Source: Rugalucina vietnamica
Taxonomy: Eukaryota > Mollusca > Bivalvia > Lucinida > Lucinidae
Reading direction: 5' to 3'
DNA: 64,000 bases
NCBI GenBank assembly: GCA_964017185.1
Contig: OZ024871.1
Span: 26,698,488-26,762,487 of the forward strand
The translations under genes and the position numbers were made by a program. The notes beneath the pieces were generated by a model that worked only from the letters and a program-made list of their open reading frames with translations, ran no database searches and was not told the origin of the DNA. Positions 22,291-34,311 of the stretch are shown piece by piece. Every line of letters begins with the position of its first letter. Positions within the stretch are counted from its first letter, which is position 1.

Positions 22291-24149
22291 TAATTTCGGA
22301 TTCTAGAATTCGCAAAATTGTTTCTAAAGGTCCGAAATATAGATTCCCCTCCTACATCAATTTCAATAAATGTAGAGAGGAGATTGCATCTGCATTGAAT
22401 GATTTCGGTAATCGGTGGTGTAAACGAGAGGGTGTTGAGGATAATGCTCTTAAAGAATGGAAAAGAAGTATCTTCACTATCGTGGATAAACGTATACAGT
22501 TTTATTTACAAAATACTAATCTTTTACCTCCTAAACCTAAATCGTCATTTAGGCATTTGAAGCAGGGTATCCAAGAATTTCACAGAAAGTATGTCTTGGT
22601 TCCGGCAGACAAAGCCGCAAACAATGCTGTTGTTGTTTGTAGGCTTCACTACGTTAACACCTTAAAACAGGAGCTGGATGGTACCAGGGCTTATCTGGAG
22701 ACAGATACTGATGAGGTGTCTGTAGTAAATGCCCACTTAAACGATTTACCTGTTAAGTTTTCTGTTTGTGTCAATGAAGGCCAAGACAAACTTCCTACGA
22801 TGTATTGGTTACCTAAGCTTCACAAAAGACCATACAAAGCAAGATTTATTGCAAATTCTAGCTCTTGTACTACTACTGAACTTTCTAAATTATTAACTTC
22901 CTGTCTTACTGCTATCAAATCTCATGTTATAAGATACTGTGAGACAGTGTATGAAACTTCAAATAAAAATTGGTTTTGGTCAATAAAAAATTCTGGTGAG
23001 GTGCTCAATATATTGAAGTGTAGAGGGTTCCGTGCGACGAGCTTGTCCACATATGATTTTTCTACTCTGTATACAACTTTATCACATAATCTAATTAAAG
23101 AAAAACTTCTGGATTTGATAGAGTGGACCTTCAAAAGGGCATTAAAAAACTATGGTTCACTTTATTTGGCATGTAATGACAGAAAGGCTTTTTTCACTTC
23201 CTCTGACCAAAGTCGGTATACACTTTGGTCATGTCAGAATGTGTGCGACGCCTTATCCTATCTCCTGGATAATATTTATATTAGATTTGGGACCAAGTTA
23301 TACAGACAAATTGTTGGAATTCCGATGGGTACAAATTGCGCACCTCTCGTAGCTGATTTATTTTTATACTGCTACGAAAGAGATTTCATGGATTCTCTTA
23401 ACCATGATAATCAAGCTGATGTTATCGAGGCTTTTAATTCCACTTCTAGGTACCTCGATGACCTTTTGAACATTGACAACCCTTATTTTGAAGTTATGGT
23501 CAATCAAATTTATCCATCTGAACTACAGTTGATTAAAGCCAATATCTCGGATACTGAAGCCCCCTTTTTAGATCTACATCTTTCTGTTGCAAATGGATTT
23601 GTTTCTTCTAAAATTTATGATAAGCGCGATGACTTTGATTTTGATATAGTAAATATTCCGTTTTTGGATGGTGACGTTCCTCGTCGTGCTTCTTATGGTG
23701 TATACATTTCGCAACTTATTAGGTTTGCTAGAGTCTGCAATCATGTTACAGACTTCAACGCTCGCAATAAATCTTTAACGGACAAACTTCTCCAACAGGG
23801 CTATCGGTATCATAAACTTCGAAAAACCTTTTCTAAATTTTATCGTAGACATTATGAATTGATTTCCAAATATAATGTTGGGTTAAAGACGCTTTTAAGT
23901 GAGGGTCTTTCGGAACCAGAATTTTATGGTGACTTGGTTTACAAATTTAAGAAACTTACAGGAAGTAATGATTTTTCTTTTCAGTTTAGAAAAATCATAA
24001 CACGTTACAGACGTATAGGTTATAACTTGAATGTTATGCGACAGTCTGCATGCTTAGTTTTTAACCCAATCACGGTTGATAACTATGCTGCCTTCTTTAA
24101 TTGCACGCCGGTGGGTCGGGCGTCAGACTCTATGATGGCTCCGACTTAA
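22290..24149 (+). CDS. Penelope-like reverse transcriptase, 5'-truncated open frame
   Basis: The frame is open from the satellite junction to a stop at 24,149, about 619 codons from 22,290. There is no real start codon: the frame continues upstream of the TTG at 22,395 with 'LISDSRIRKIVSKGPKYRFP', so the N-terminus is missing. Numbering from that TTG, the RT hallmarks are a PADK block at 70-73, YWLPKLHKRP at 137-146, motif A YDFSTLYT with D221, motif B GIPMGTNCAP at 308-317, and motif C YLDD at 353-356. A conserved C-terminal region (about 498-575) is also present in the truncated copies at 48.3 and 53.3 kb. The DK..VVV and LPKxHK features are typical of Penelope-like RTs. No GIY-YIG endonuclease domain is seen after the RT. 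The enzyme would copy element RNA at a nicked target. Catalytic residues are intact, but truncation makes this copy unlikely to be autonomous. Confidence 0.8.
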   Translation, partial: LISDSRIRKIVSKGPKYRFPSYINFNKCREEIASALNDFGNRWCKREGVEDNALKEWKRSIFTIVDKRIQFYLQNTNLLPPKPKSSFRHLKQGIQEFHRKYVLVPADKAANNAVVVCRLHYVNTLKQELDGTRAYLETDTDEVSVVNAHLNDLPVKFSVCVNEGQDKLPTMYWLPKLHKRPYKARFIANSSSCTTTELSKLLTSCLTAIKSHVIRYCETVYETSNKNWFWSIKNSGEVLNILKCRGFRATSLSTYDFSTLYTTLSHNLIKEKLLDLIEWTFKRALKNYGSLYLACNDRKAFFTSSDQSRYTLWSCQNVCDALSYLLDNIYIRFGTKLYRQIVGIPMGTNCAPLVADLFLYCYERDFMDSLNHDNQADVIEAFNSTSRYLDDLLNIDNPYFEVMVNQIYPSELQLIKANISDTEAPFLDLHLSVANGFVSSKIYDKRDDFDFDIVNIPFLDGDVPRRASYGVYISQLIRFARVCNHVTDFNARNKSLTDKLLQQGYRYHKLRKTFSKFYRRHYELISKYNVGLKTLLSEGLSEPEFYGDLVYKFKKLTGSNDFSFQFRKIITRYRRIGYNLNVMRQSACLVFNPITVDNYAAFFNCTPVGRASDSMMAPT

Positions 24150-24777
24150 AGCTATTCATTTTAGTTGGTTGGGGCCGGAGCTTCTTGCCTGTTGCATGGC
24201 ACATCGGGGTCCAACTGATGTTTTTTTTAACCTCCGGAGTTAGTAAGTTATTTGGCGCCCAGGGATCTCCATCGTCGGGCAGCTTACTGAATCTGTGAGT
24301 CCTGGTTTTTGATTCATCAGGATGTTTATCATGATTTATTTGTTTGTTCTTGATGATTCATTTACTAGTTAGAGATTCACCAAGAGGACCGAAGAACTAA
24401 CTAAATGTTATGAACCACTGCAGAAGCTGAGGGTGAGGTTACGGCCGTGTAAAATCGATTTAAACCCGCCAGTAACTTTGTGTTACTGATCGTTCCAAGT
24501 CGATGCTTCTGTGGTGGTTCTTTTTGTTTTATGTCTTGGTGTTTAAAATATTTTTTGTGCTGTTGGCGCCTTATGTATGTTTGAAAATTTTTTAGTTAAG
24601 TTAAGGTAACTGAGTGGCCACCCATTGGGAAAATAGCTGCTCATTCGGCTTACGAAATGTTTTCATGGTATAAGTACCTGATTGTTAGTTTGGTTTTTTC
24701 CCAGCTTGGTTTTTGGAGTGGGAGTCTTTTTCTGATTGCGCATTTTCCTGATCTTTGCCTACTTGTACTTTTTTTCT
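22291..24777 (+). mobile_element. Penelope-like retroelement, 5'-truncated, in the satellite
   Basis: This is the longest PLE copy here, with reverse transcriptase (RT) coding plus about 630 bp of 3' noncoding sequence ending 'gcctacttgtac' and a T-rich tail. TTGAAC at 22,285-22,290 and 24,778-24,783 is a likely 6-bp target-site duplication; the flanking satellite resumes on both sides. Truncated relatives with the same 3' end are at 2.1, 3.3, 12.5/34.7, 37.4, 38.0, 47.6 and 52.6 kb. It is present only in the left half of the giant element, so it is younger than the inverted duplication. Confidence 0.85.
24101..24298 (+). other. Alternative frame overlapping the RT 3' end, open in three PLE copies
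   Basis: A 65-codon frame, shifted relative to the RT, starts at MHAGGSGVRLYDG and overlaps the last RT codons. It stays open in the copies at 53,101-53,298 (minus) and, with a changed end, 48,033-48,236 (minus). The copies are closely related, so this could be plain sequence identity. A frameshift-joined C-terminal extension or a small overlapping protein cannot be ruled out. Confidence 0.25.
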
Positions 24778-24783
24778 TTGAAC

Positions 24784-25537
24784 ATGTCTCATACTAGTTC
24801 AGAAAGCCATGATTTGTTGTTTTTAGATAGATTTGTGTATTAGGAACTTTAATTGTTATAAGATTGACTTATTTATATGATTTCATCTGTCGCGAACAGA
24901 AGTCTTTAGCATCGTAACGACTTCTGTCTGCTGTGAACAGTTGTCGTTGAAAACTGAACCGGTTCTTTCCATCATGTACAAATACATTTGATCTTGTCTC
25001 ATACTAGTTCAGAAAGCCACGATTAGTTGTTTTAAGATAGATTTGTGTATCAGGAACTTTAATTGATATAACATTGACTGACTTATATGATTTCATCTTT
25101 TGTGAACAGAAGACGTTGACAACGTAACGACTTCTGTCTGCTATGAACAGTTGTCGTTGAAAGCTTAACTGGTTCTGTCCATTATGTACAAAAAACTTTA
25201 AATTTGTCTCATGCTTGTTCAGAAAGAACACGATTACTTGGTTTCAGATATATACGTGTATCAAGAATATTAATAGTTAAAAAGTTGACTGATTTCTATA
25301 ATTTCATCTGTCGTGAACAGATGTCGTTGACAACGTAACGACGTCTGTCTGCTGTGAACAGTTGTCGATGAAAACTCAACCAGTTTTGTCCATTATGTAC
25401 AAAAACGGACTTGTCTATTACTAGTTCCGAAAGCCACGATTAGTTGTTATAAAATAGATTTATGTATCAGGAACTTAAATTGTTATACGATTGATGGATT
25501 TATATGATTTCATCTGTCGTGAACAGAACTCGTTGAT
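24784..25537 (+). repeat. 210-bp satellite, forward half after the PLE
   Basis: Three to four further forward units follow the PLE. They end abruptly within a unit after 'gaacagaactcgttga'. The next units are inverted. Confidence 0.9.
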
Positions 25538-28500
25538 CACATAATTAAAAGTTTTTGTACATGATGGACAGAATAAGTTGAGCTTTCAACGACAACTGTT
25601 CACAGCAGACAGAAGTCGTTACGTTGTCAACGACATCTGTTCACGACAGATGAAATCATATAAGTTAGTCAATCTAATAACAATTAAAATTCCTGATACA
25701 CAAATCTATCTAAAAACAACAAATCGTGGCTTTCTGAACTAGTATGAGACATGTTCAAAGATTTGTGTTCATGATGGACCGAACCGGTTGAGTTTTCAAC
25801 GACAACTGTTCACAGCAGACAGAAGTCGTTACGTTGTCAACGACTTCTGTTCACGACAGACGAAATCACATAAGTAATTCAATCTAATAACAATTAAAAT
25901 TCCTGATACACAAATCTATCTAAAAACAACAAATCGTGGCTTTCTGAACTAGTATCAGACAAGTTCAAAGATTTGTGTTCATGATGGAAAGAACCGGTTG
26001 AGTTTTCAACGACAACTGTTCACAGCAGACAGAAGTCGTTACGTTGTCAACGACTTCTGTTCACGACAGATGAAATCACATAAGTCAGTCAATCTTTTAA
26101 CAACTAAAATTCCTGATACACAAATCTATCTAAAAACAACAAATCGTGGCTTTCTGAACTAGTACGAGACAAGTTCAAAGGTTTTTGTTCATGATGGACA
26201 GAACCGGTTGAGTTTTCAACGACAACTGTTCACAGCAGACAGAAGTCGTTACGTTGTCAACGACTTCTGTTCACGAAAGATGAAATCATATAAGTAAGTC
26301 AATCTAATATCATTTAAAGTTCCTGATACACAAATCTATCATAAAACAACTGATCGTGGCTTTCTAACCTAGTATGAGACAAGTTCAAATGTTTTAGTAC
26401 ATGATGGACAGAACCGGTTGAGTTTTCAACGACAACTGTTCACAGCAGACAGAAGTCGTTACGTTGTCAACGACTTCTATTCACGACAGATGAAATCTTA
26501 TAAGTCAGCCAATCTAATAACACATAAAGTTCCTGATACAAAAATCTATCTTAAAAACAACTAGTCGTGGCTTTCTAAACTGGTATGAGACAACTTCAAC
26601 GTTTTTAGTATATGATGGACAGAACCGGTTGAGTTTTCAACGACAACTGTTCACAGCAGTCAAAAGTCGTTACGCTGTCAACGAGTTCTGTTCACGACAG
26701 ATGAAATCATATAAATAAGTCCATCTTATAACAATTAAAGTTCCTAATACACAAATCTATCTAAAAACAACAAATCATGGCTTTCTGAACTAGTATGAGA
26801 CATGTTCAAAGAGTTTTTATAAATCCGTAAATCGTATAACAATTTAAGTTCCTGATACATAAATCTATCTTATAACAACTAATCGTGGCTTTCGGAACTA
26901 GTAAGAGACAAGTTCAGAGGTTTTTGTAAATGATGGACAGAACCGGTTGAGTTTTCAACGACAACTGTTCGCAGCAGACAGAAGTCGTTACGTTGTCAAC
27001 GACTTCTGTTCACGACAGATGAAATCATAGAAATAAGTCAATCTTATAACGATGAAAATTCTTGATACACGAATATATCTTAAACCAAATAATCGTGTTT
27101 TTTCTGAACAAGCATGAGACATATTTAAAGTTTTTGTACATGATGGACAGAACCAGTTGAGTTTTCAACGACAACTGTTCACAGCAGACAGAAGTCGTTA
27201 CGTTGTCAGCGACTTCTGTTCACGACAGATGAAATCAAAGAAATCAGTCAAACTTATAACGATGAAAATCCTTGATACACGATCATATCTAAAACCAAGT
27301 AATCGTGTTCTCTCTGAACAAGCATGAGACAAATTTAAAGTTTTTGTACATGATGGACAGAACCAGTTGAGTTTTCAACGACAACTGTTCACAGCAGACA
27401 GAAGTCGTTACGTTGTCAACGACTTCTGTTCACGAAAGACGAAATCATATAAGTCAGTCAATCTAATATCAATTAAAGTTCCTGATACACAAATCTATCT
27501 TAAAACAACTAATCGTGGCTTTCTGAACTAGTATGAGACAAGTTCAAACGTTTGTGTACATGATGGACAGAACTGGTTGATTTTTCAACGACAACTGTTC
27601 ACAGCATGAATAAGTCGTTACGTTGTCAACGACTTCTGTTCACGACAGATGAAATCACATAAGTAAGTCAATCTAATAACAATTAAAATTCCTGATACAC
27701 AAATCTATCTAAAAACAACAAATCGTGGCTTTCGTAACTAGTATGAAACGTGTTCAAAGATTTGTTTTCATGATGGACAGAACCGGTTGAGTTTTCAACG
27801 ACAACTGTTCACAGCAGACAGAAGTCGTTACGTTGTCAACGACTTCTGTTCACGACAGACGAACAGACGTAATTCAATCTAATAACAATTAAAATTCCTG
27901 AAACACAAAGCAATCTAAAAACAACAAATCGTGGCTTTCTGAACTAGTATGAGACAAGTTCAAAGGTTTTTGTACATGATGGACAGAACCGGTTTAGTTT
28001 TCAACGACAACTGTTCACAGCAGACAGAAGTCGTTACGTTGTCAACGACTTCTGTTCACGACAGATGAAATCACATTAGTCAGTCAATCATTTAACAATT
28101 AATGTTTCTGAAACAAAAATCTATCTTTTAACAACTAGTCGTGGCTTTCTTAACTGGTATCAGACAAGTTCAAAGGTTTTTAGTACATGATTGACAGAAC
28201 CGCTTGAGTTTTCAACGACAACTGTTCACAGCAGTCAAAAGTCGTTACGCTGTCAACGAGATCTGTTCACGACAAAAGAAATCATATAAATCCGTAAATC
28301 GTATAACAATTTAAGTTCCTGATATATAAATCTATCTTATAACAACTAATCGTAGCTTTCGGAACTAGTAAGAGACAATTTCAAAGGTTTTTGTAAATGA
28401 TGGACAGAACTGGTTGAGTTTTCAACGACAACTGTTCACAGCAGACAGAAGTCGTTCAACTGTTCACAGCAGACAGAAGTCGTTACTTCTGTTCACGAAA

Positions 28501-31500
28501 GATGAAATCATATAAGTCAGTAAATCTAATATCAACTAAAGTTCCTGATACACAAATCTATCCTAAAACATCTGATCATGGCTTTCTGAACTAGTATGAG
28601 ACAAGTACAAAGGTTTGTGTACATGATGGACAGAACCGGTTGAGTTTTCAACGACAACTGTTCACAGCAGACAGAAGTCGTTACGTTGTCAACGACTTCT
28701 GTTCACGACAGATGAAATCACATAAGTAAGTCAATCTAATAACAATTAAAATTCCTGATACACAAATCTATCTAAAAACAACAAATCGTGGCTTTCTGAA
28801 CTAGTATGAGACAAGTTCAAAGGTTTGTGTACATGATGGACAGAACCGGATGAGTTTTCAACGACAACTGTTCACAGCAGACAGAAGTCGTTACGTTGTC
28901 AACGACTTCTGTTCACGACTGATGAAATCACATAAGTAAGTCAATCTAATAACAATTAAAATTCCTGATACAAAAATCTATCTTTTAACAACTAATAGTG
29001 GCTTTCTTAACTGGTATCAGACAAGTTCAAAGGTTTTTAGTACAAAATTGACAAAACCGGTTGAGTTTTCAACGACAACTGTTCACAGCAGACAAAAGTC
29101 GTTACGTTGTCAACGAGTTCTGAACACGACAGATGAAATCATATAAATCCGTCAATCGTATAACAATTTAAGTTCCTGATACATAAATCTATCTTATAAC
29201 AACTAATCGTGGCTTTCGGAACTAGTATGAGACAAGTTCAAAGGTTTTTGTAAATGATGGACAGAACCGGTTGAGTTTTCAACGACAACTATTCACAGCA
29301 GACAGAAGTCGTAACGTTGTCAACGACTTATGTTCACGAAAGATGAAATCATATAAGTCAGTCAATCTAATATCAATTAAAGTTCCTGATACACAAATCT
29401 ATCTTAAAACAATAAATCGTGGCTTTCTGAACTAGTATTAGGCAAGTTCAAAGGATTGTGTACATGATAGACAGAACCGGATGAGTTTTCAATGACAACT
29501 CTTCACAGCAGACAGAAGTCGTTACGGTGTCAACGACTTCTGTTCACGGCAGATGAAATCATAATAAGTAAGTCAATTTAATAACAATTAAACTTCCTGA
29601 TACACAAATCTATCTAAAAACAACAAATCGTGGCTTTCTGGACAAGTATGTGGCAAGTTCAAAGGTTTTCGTACATGATGGACAGATCCGGTTGAGTTTT
29701 TAACGACAGCTATTCGCAACAGACAGAAGCCGTTACGTTGTCAACGACTTCTGTTCACGACAGATGAAATCATATAAGTCAGCCAATCTAATAACAATTT
29801 AAGTTCCTGATACATAAATCTATCTTATTACAACTAATCGTGCCTTTCGGAATTAGTGAGAGACAAGTTCAAAGGTTTTTGTAAATGATGGACATGACCA
29901 GTTGAGTTTTCAACGACAACTGTTCACAGCAGACAGAAGTCGTTACGTTATAAAGGACTTTGTTCACGACAGATGAAATCATATAAATCAGTCAATCTTA
30001 TAACGATGAAAATTCTTGATACACTAATATATCTTAAACCAAGTAATCGTGTTCTTTCTGAACAAGCATGAGACAAATTTAAACTTTTTTGTACATGATG
30101 GACAGAACCAGTTGAGGTTTCAACGACAACTGTTCACAGCAGACAAAAGTCGTTACGTTGTCAACGACTTCTGTTCATGAAAGATGAAATCATATAAGTC
30201 AGTCAATCTAATATCAATTAAAGTTCCTGATACACAAATCTACCCTAAAACATCTAATCGTGGCTTTCTGAACTAGTATGAGACAAGTTCAAAGGATTGT
30301 GTACATGATGGACAGAACCGGTTGAGTTTTCAACGACAACTGTTCACAGCAGACAGAAGTCGTTACGTTGTCAACGACTTCTGTTCACGACAGATGAAAT
30401 CACATAAGTAAGTCAATCTAATAACAATTAAAGTGCCTGATACACAAATCTATCTACAAAATCTACAGAAATCTTTCTTAAAACAACTAATCGTGGCTTT
30501 CGGAACTAGTATGAGACAAGTTCAAAGGTTTTTGCACATGATGGACAGAACCGGTTGAGCTTTCAACGACAACTGTTCACAGCAGACAGAAGTCGTTACG
30601 TCGTCAACGACTTCTGTTCACGACAGATGAAATCATAGAAATCAGTCAATCTTATAACGATGAAAATTTTTGATACACAAACATATCTTAAACCAAGTAA
30701 TCGTGTTCTTTCTGAACAAGCATGAGACAAGTTCAAACGTTTGTACATGATGGACAGAACCAGTTGAGTTTTCAACAACAACTGTTCACAGCAGACAGAA
30801 GTCGTTACGTTGTCAATTGCTTCTGTTCACGAAAGATGAAATCATATAAGTCAGTCAATCTAATATCAATTAAAGTTCCTGATACACAAATCTATCCTAA
30901 AACATCTAATCGTGGCTTTCTGAACTAGTAAGAGACAAGTTCAAAGGTTTTTGTAAATGATGGACAGAACCGGTTGAGTTTTCAACGACAACTGTTCACA
31001 GCAGACAGAAGTCGTGTTACGTTGTCAATGACTTCTGTTCTCGACAGATGAAATCACATAAGTAAGTCACTCTAATAACAATTAAAATTCCTGATACACA
31101 AATCTATCCAAAAACAACAAATCGTGGCTTTCTGAACTAGTATGAGACATGTTCAAAGATTTGTGTTCATGATGGACAGAACCGGTTGAGTTTTCAACGA
31201 CAACTGTTCACAGCAGACAGAAGTCGTTACGTTGTCAACGACTTCTGTTCACGACAGATGAAATCACATTAGTCAGTCAATCTTTTAACAATTAAAGTTC
31301 CTGATACAAAAATCTATCTTTTAACAACTAATAGTGGCTTTCTTAACAGGTATCAGACAAGTTCAAAGGTTTTTAGTACATGATTGACAGAACCGGTTGA
31401 GTTTTCAACGACAACTGTTCACAGCAGACAAAAGTCGTTACGTTGTCAACGAGTTCTGTTCACGACAGATGAAATCATATTAATCCGTCAATCTTATAAC

Positions 31501-33909
31501 AATTTAAGTTCCTGATATATAAATCTATCTTATAACAACTAATCGTGGCTTTCGGAACTAGAATGAGACAATTTCAAAGGTTTTTGTAAATGATGGACAG
31601 AACTGGTTGAGTTTGCAACGACAACTATTCACAGCAGACAGAAGTCGTAACGTTGTCAACGACTTATATTCACAGCAGACAGAAGTCGTAACGTTGTCAA
31701 CGACTTATGTTCACGAAAGATGAAATCATGTAAGTCAGTCAATCTAATATCAATCAAAGTTCCTGATACATAAATCTATCTTAAAACAATTAATCGTGGC
31801 TTTCTGAACTAGTATGAGACAAGTTCAAGGGTTGGTGTACATGATGGACAGAACCGGTTGAGTTTTCAATGACAACTGTTCACAGCAGACAGAAGTCGTT
31901 ACGTTGTCAACGACTTCTATTCACGACAGATGAAATCATATAAGTCAGCCAATCTAATCACAATTAAAGTTCCTGATACAAAAATCATATAAATCCGTCA
32001 GTCGTATAACAATTTAAGTTCCTGATACATAAATCTATCTTATAACAACTAATCCTTTCGGAATTAGTGAGAGACAAGTTCAAAGGTTTTTGTAAATGAT
32101 GGACAGAACCAGTTGAGTTTTCAACGACAACTGTTCACAGCAGACAGAAGTCGTTACGTTGTCAACGACTTCTGTTCACGACAGATGAAATCATAGAAAT
32201 AAGTCAATCTTATAACGATGAAAATTCTTGATACACGAATATATCTTAAACCAAGTAATCGTGTTCTTTCTGAACAAGCATGAGACAAATTTAAAGTTTT
32301 TTGTACATGATGGACAGAACCAGTTGAGTTTTCAACGACAACTGTTCACAGCAGACAGACGTCGTTACGTTACAGAAGTCAACGACTTCTGTTCACGAAA
32401 GATGAAATCATATAAGTCAGTCAATCTTATATCAATTAATATTCCTGATACACAAATCTATCCTAAAACATCTAATCGTGGCTTTCTGAACTAGTATGAG
32501 ACAAGTTCATAGATTTGTGTATATGATGGACTGAACCGGTTGAGTTTTCAACGACAACTGTTCACAGCAGACAGAAGTCGTTACGTTGTCAACGACTTCT
32601 GTTCACGACAGATGAAATCACATAAGTAAGTCAGTCTAATAACAATTAAAGTTCCTGATACACAAATCTATCCAAAAACAACAAATCGTGGCTTTCTGAA
32701 CTAGTATGAGACATGTTCAAAGTTTCGTGTTCATGATGGACAGAACCGGTTGAGTTTTCAACGACAACTGTTCACAGTAGACAGAAGGCGTTACGTTGTC
32801 AACGACTTCTGTTCACGACAGATGAAATCATATAAATCCATCAATCGTATAACAATTAAAGTTCCTGATACAAAACATTTTCTTAAAACAACTAATCGTG
32901 GCTTTCTGAACTAGTATGAGACAAGTTCAAAGGTTTTTGCAGATGAGGGACAGAACCGGTTGAGCTTTCAACGACATCTGTTCACAGCAGACAGAAGTCG
33001 TTACGTTGTCAACGACTTCTGTTCACGACAGATGAAATCATAGAAATCAGTCAATCTTATAACGATGAATATTCTTAAACCAAGTAATCGTGTTCTTTCT
33101 GAACAAGCATGAGACAAATTTAAACTTTTTTGTACATGATGGACAGGACCAGTTGAGTTTTCAACGACAACTGTTCACAGCAGACAGAAGTCGTTACGTT
33201 GTCAACGACTTCTGTTCAAGAAAGATGAAATCATATAAGTTAGTCAATCTAATATCAATTAAAGTTCCTGATACACAAATCTATCTTAAAACAACTAATC
33301 GTGGCTTTCTGAACTAGTATGAGACAAGTTCAAAGGTTTTTGTAAATGATGGACAGAACCGGTTGAGTTTTCAACGACAAGTGTTCACATCAGACAGAAG
33401 TCGTTACGTTGTCAACGACTTCTGTTCACGACAGATGAAATCATATAAATCCGTCAATCGTATAACAATTAAAGTTCCTGATACAAAAATAGTTCTTAAA
33501 ACAACTAATCGTGGCTTTCTGAACTAGTATGAGACAAGTTCAAAGGTTTTTGCACATGATGGACAGAACCGGTTGAGCTTTCAACGACAACTGTTCATAG
33601 CAGACAGAAGTCGTTATGTTGTCAACGACTTCTGTTCACGGCAGATGACATCATAGAAATCAGTCAATCTTATAATTATTAAAGTTCTAGATAAACGAAT
33701 CTATCTTAAAACAAGTAATCGTGTTCTTTATGAACTAATATGAGACAAAGTTAAAGTTTTTTGGACATGATGGACAGAACCGGTAGAGTTTTCAACGATA
33801 ACTGTTGGCAGCAGACAGAAGTCGTAAATTGTCAACGATACCAGTTTGTGACAGATGAAATCCGTTAAACTTTTACAATTTAAGTTCCTGATACACAAAG
33901 CTAATTTTC
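25538..33909 (-). repeat. 210-bp satellite, reversed half
   Basis: About 40 units read on the minus strand with the same stems and landmarks as the forward half. The switch lies at about 25,537-25,550 ('cgttga|tcacataattaaaag') and is not a symmetric fold point of the unit. From about 31,180 outward the units mirror the left arm. Between 25.5 and 31.2 kb unit order and variants differ from the left. Confidence 0.92.
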
Positions 33910-34306
33910 TTTTTATTTTATACAACACACGGGCATTTTCCAAATCACAAGGCAGGCGGTGAAAATGCTAAAACCAAAAATTGTTGAAAACACAAAACAT
34001 TTTGGTACCACATTGTTCCTCACTTTCTAACTAAGAAAATGAGAACCCACACTTTATGTTTTCGTTAATAAATTACGGAGTTATAGGCGATTGAATTTCT
34101 GAAGTGAAACACATTTAATGACGTCAAGTAAATGGAAACGTCAGAAGTAATCCAAACTCTACAGTGAATATATAGGCTGATACCAGTCACTAGTAACTTT
34201 TGATATCAGTGAGATTTGATATCAGTGAAATTCCATATCAATGAAAATACCAATTTTATCAAGTTTTGATATACACTGGTTTTCACTGTAATGTATAAAA
34301 TAAAAA
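33910..34306 (+). mobile_element. 397-bp MITE, right-arm copy
   Basis: Mirror of the copy at 12,976-13,372. Its ends TTTTTATTTTATACA and TGTATAAAATAAAAA are inverted repeats. It contains TGACGTCA near 34,119 and paired GATATCAGTGA motifs near 34,200. Confidence 0.7.
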
Positions 34307-34311
34307 TCAGA

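Noticed and set aside
22395..22397. TTG as the start codon of the reverse transcriptase
   Set aside because: The frame is open upstream and continues with conserved family sequence to the insertion junction at 22,290, so the true start was lost by 5' truncation.
13965..33317. Repeated ~75-codon ORFs (…FVHDGQNQLSFQRQLFTADRS…) in the 210-bp satellite
   Set aside because: The unit length is a multiple of three, so frames stay open by chance from unit to unit. They are mirrored on both strands and broken in many units.
13373..33909. CRISPR-like array
   Set aside because: The repeats are long, directly adjacent and similar over their whole length, with no unique spacers and a eukaryotic context.
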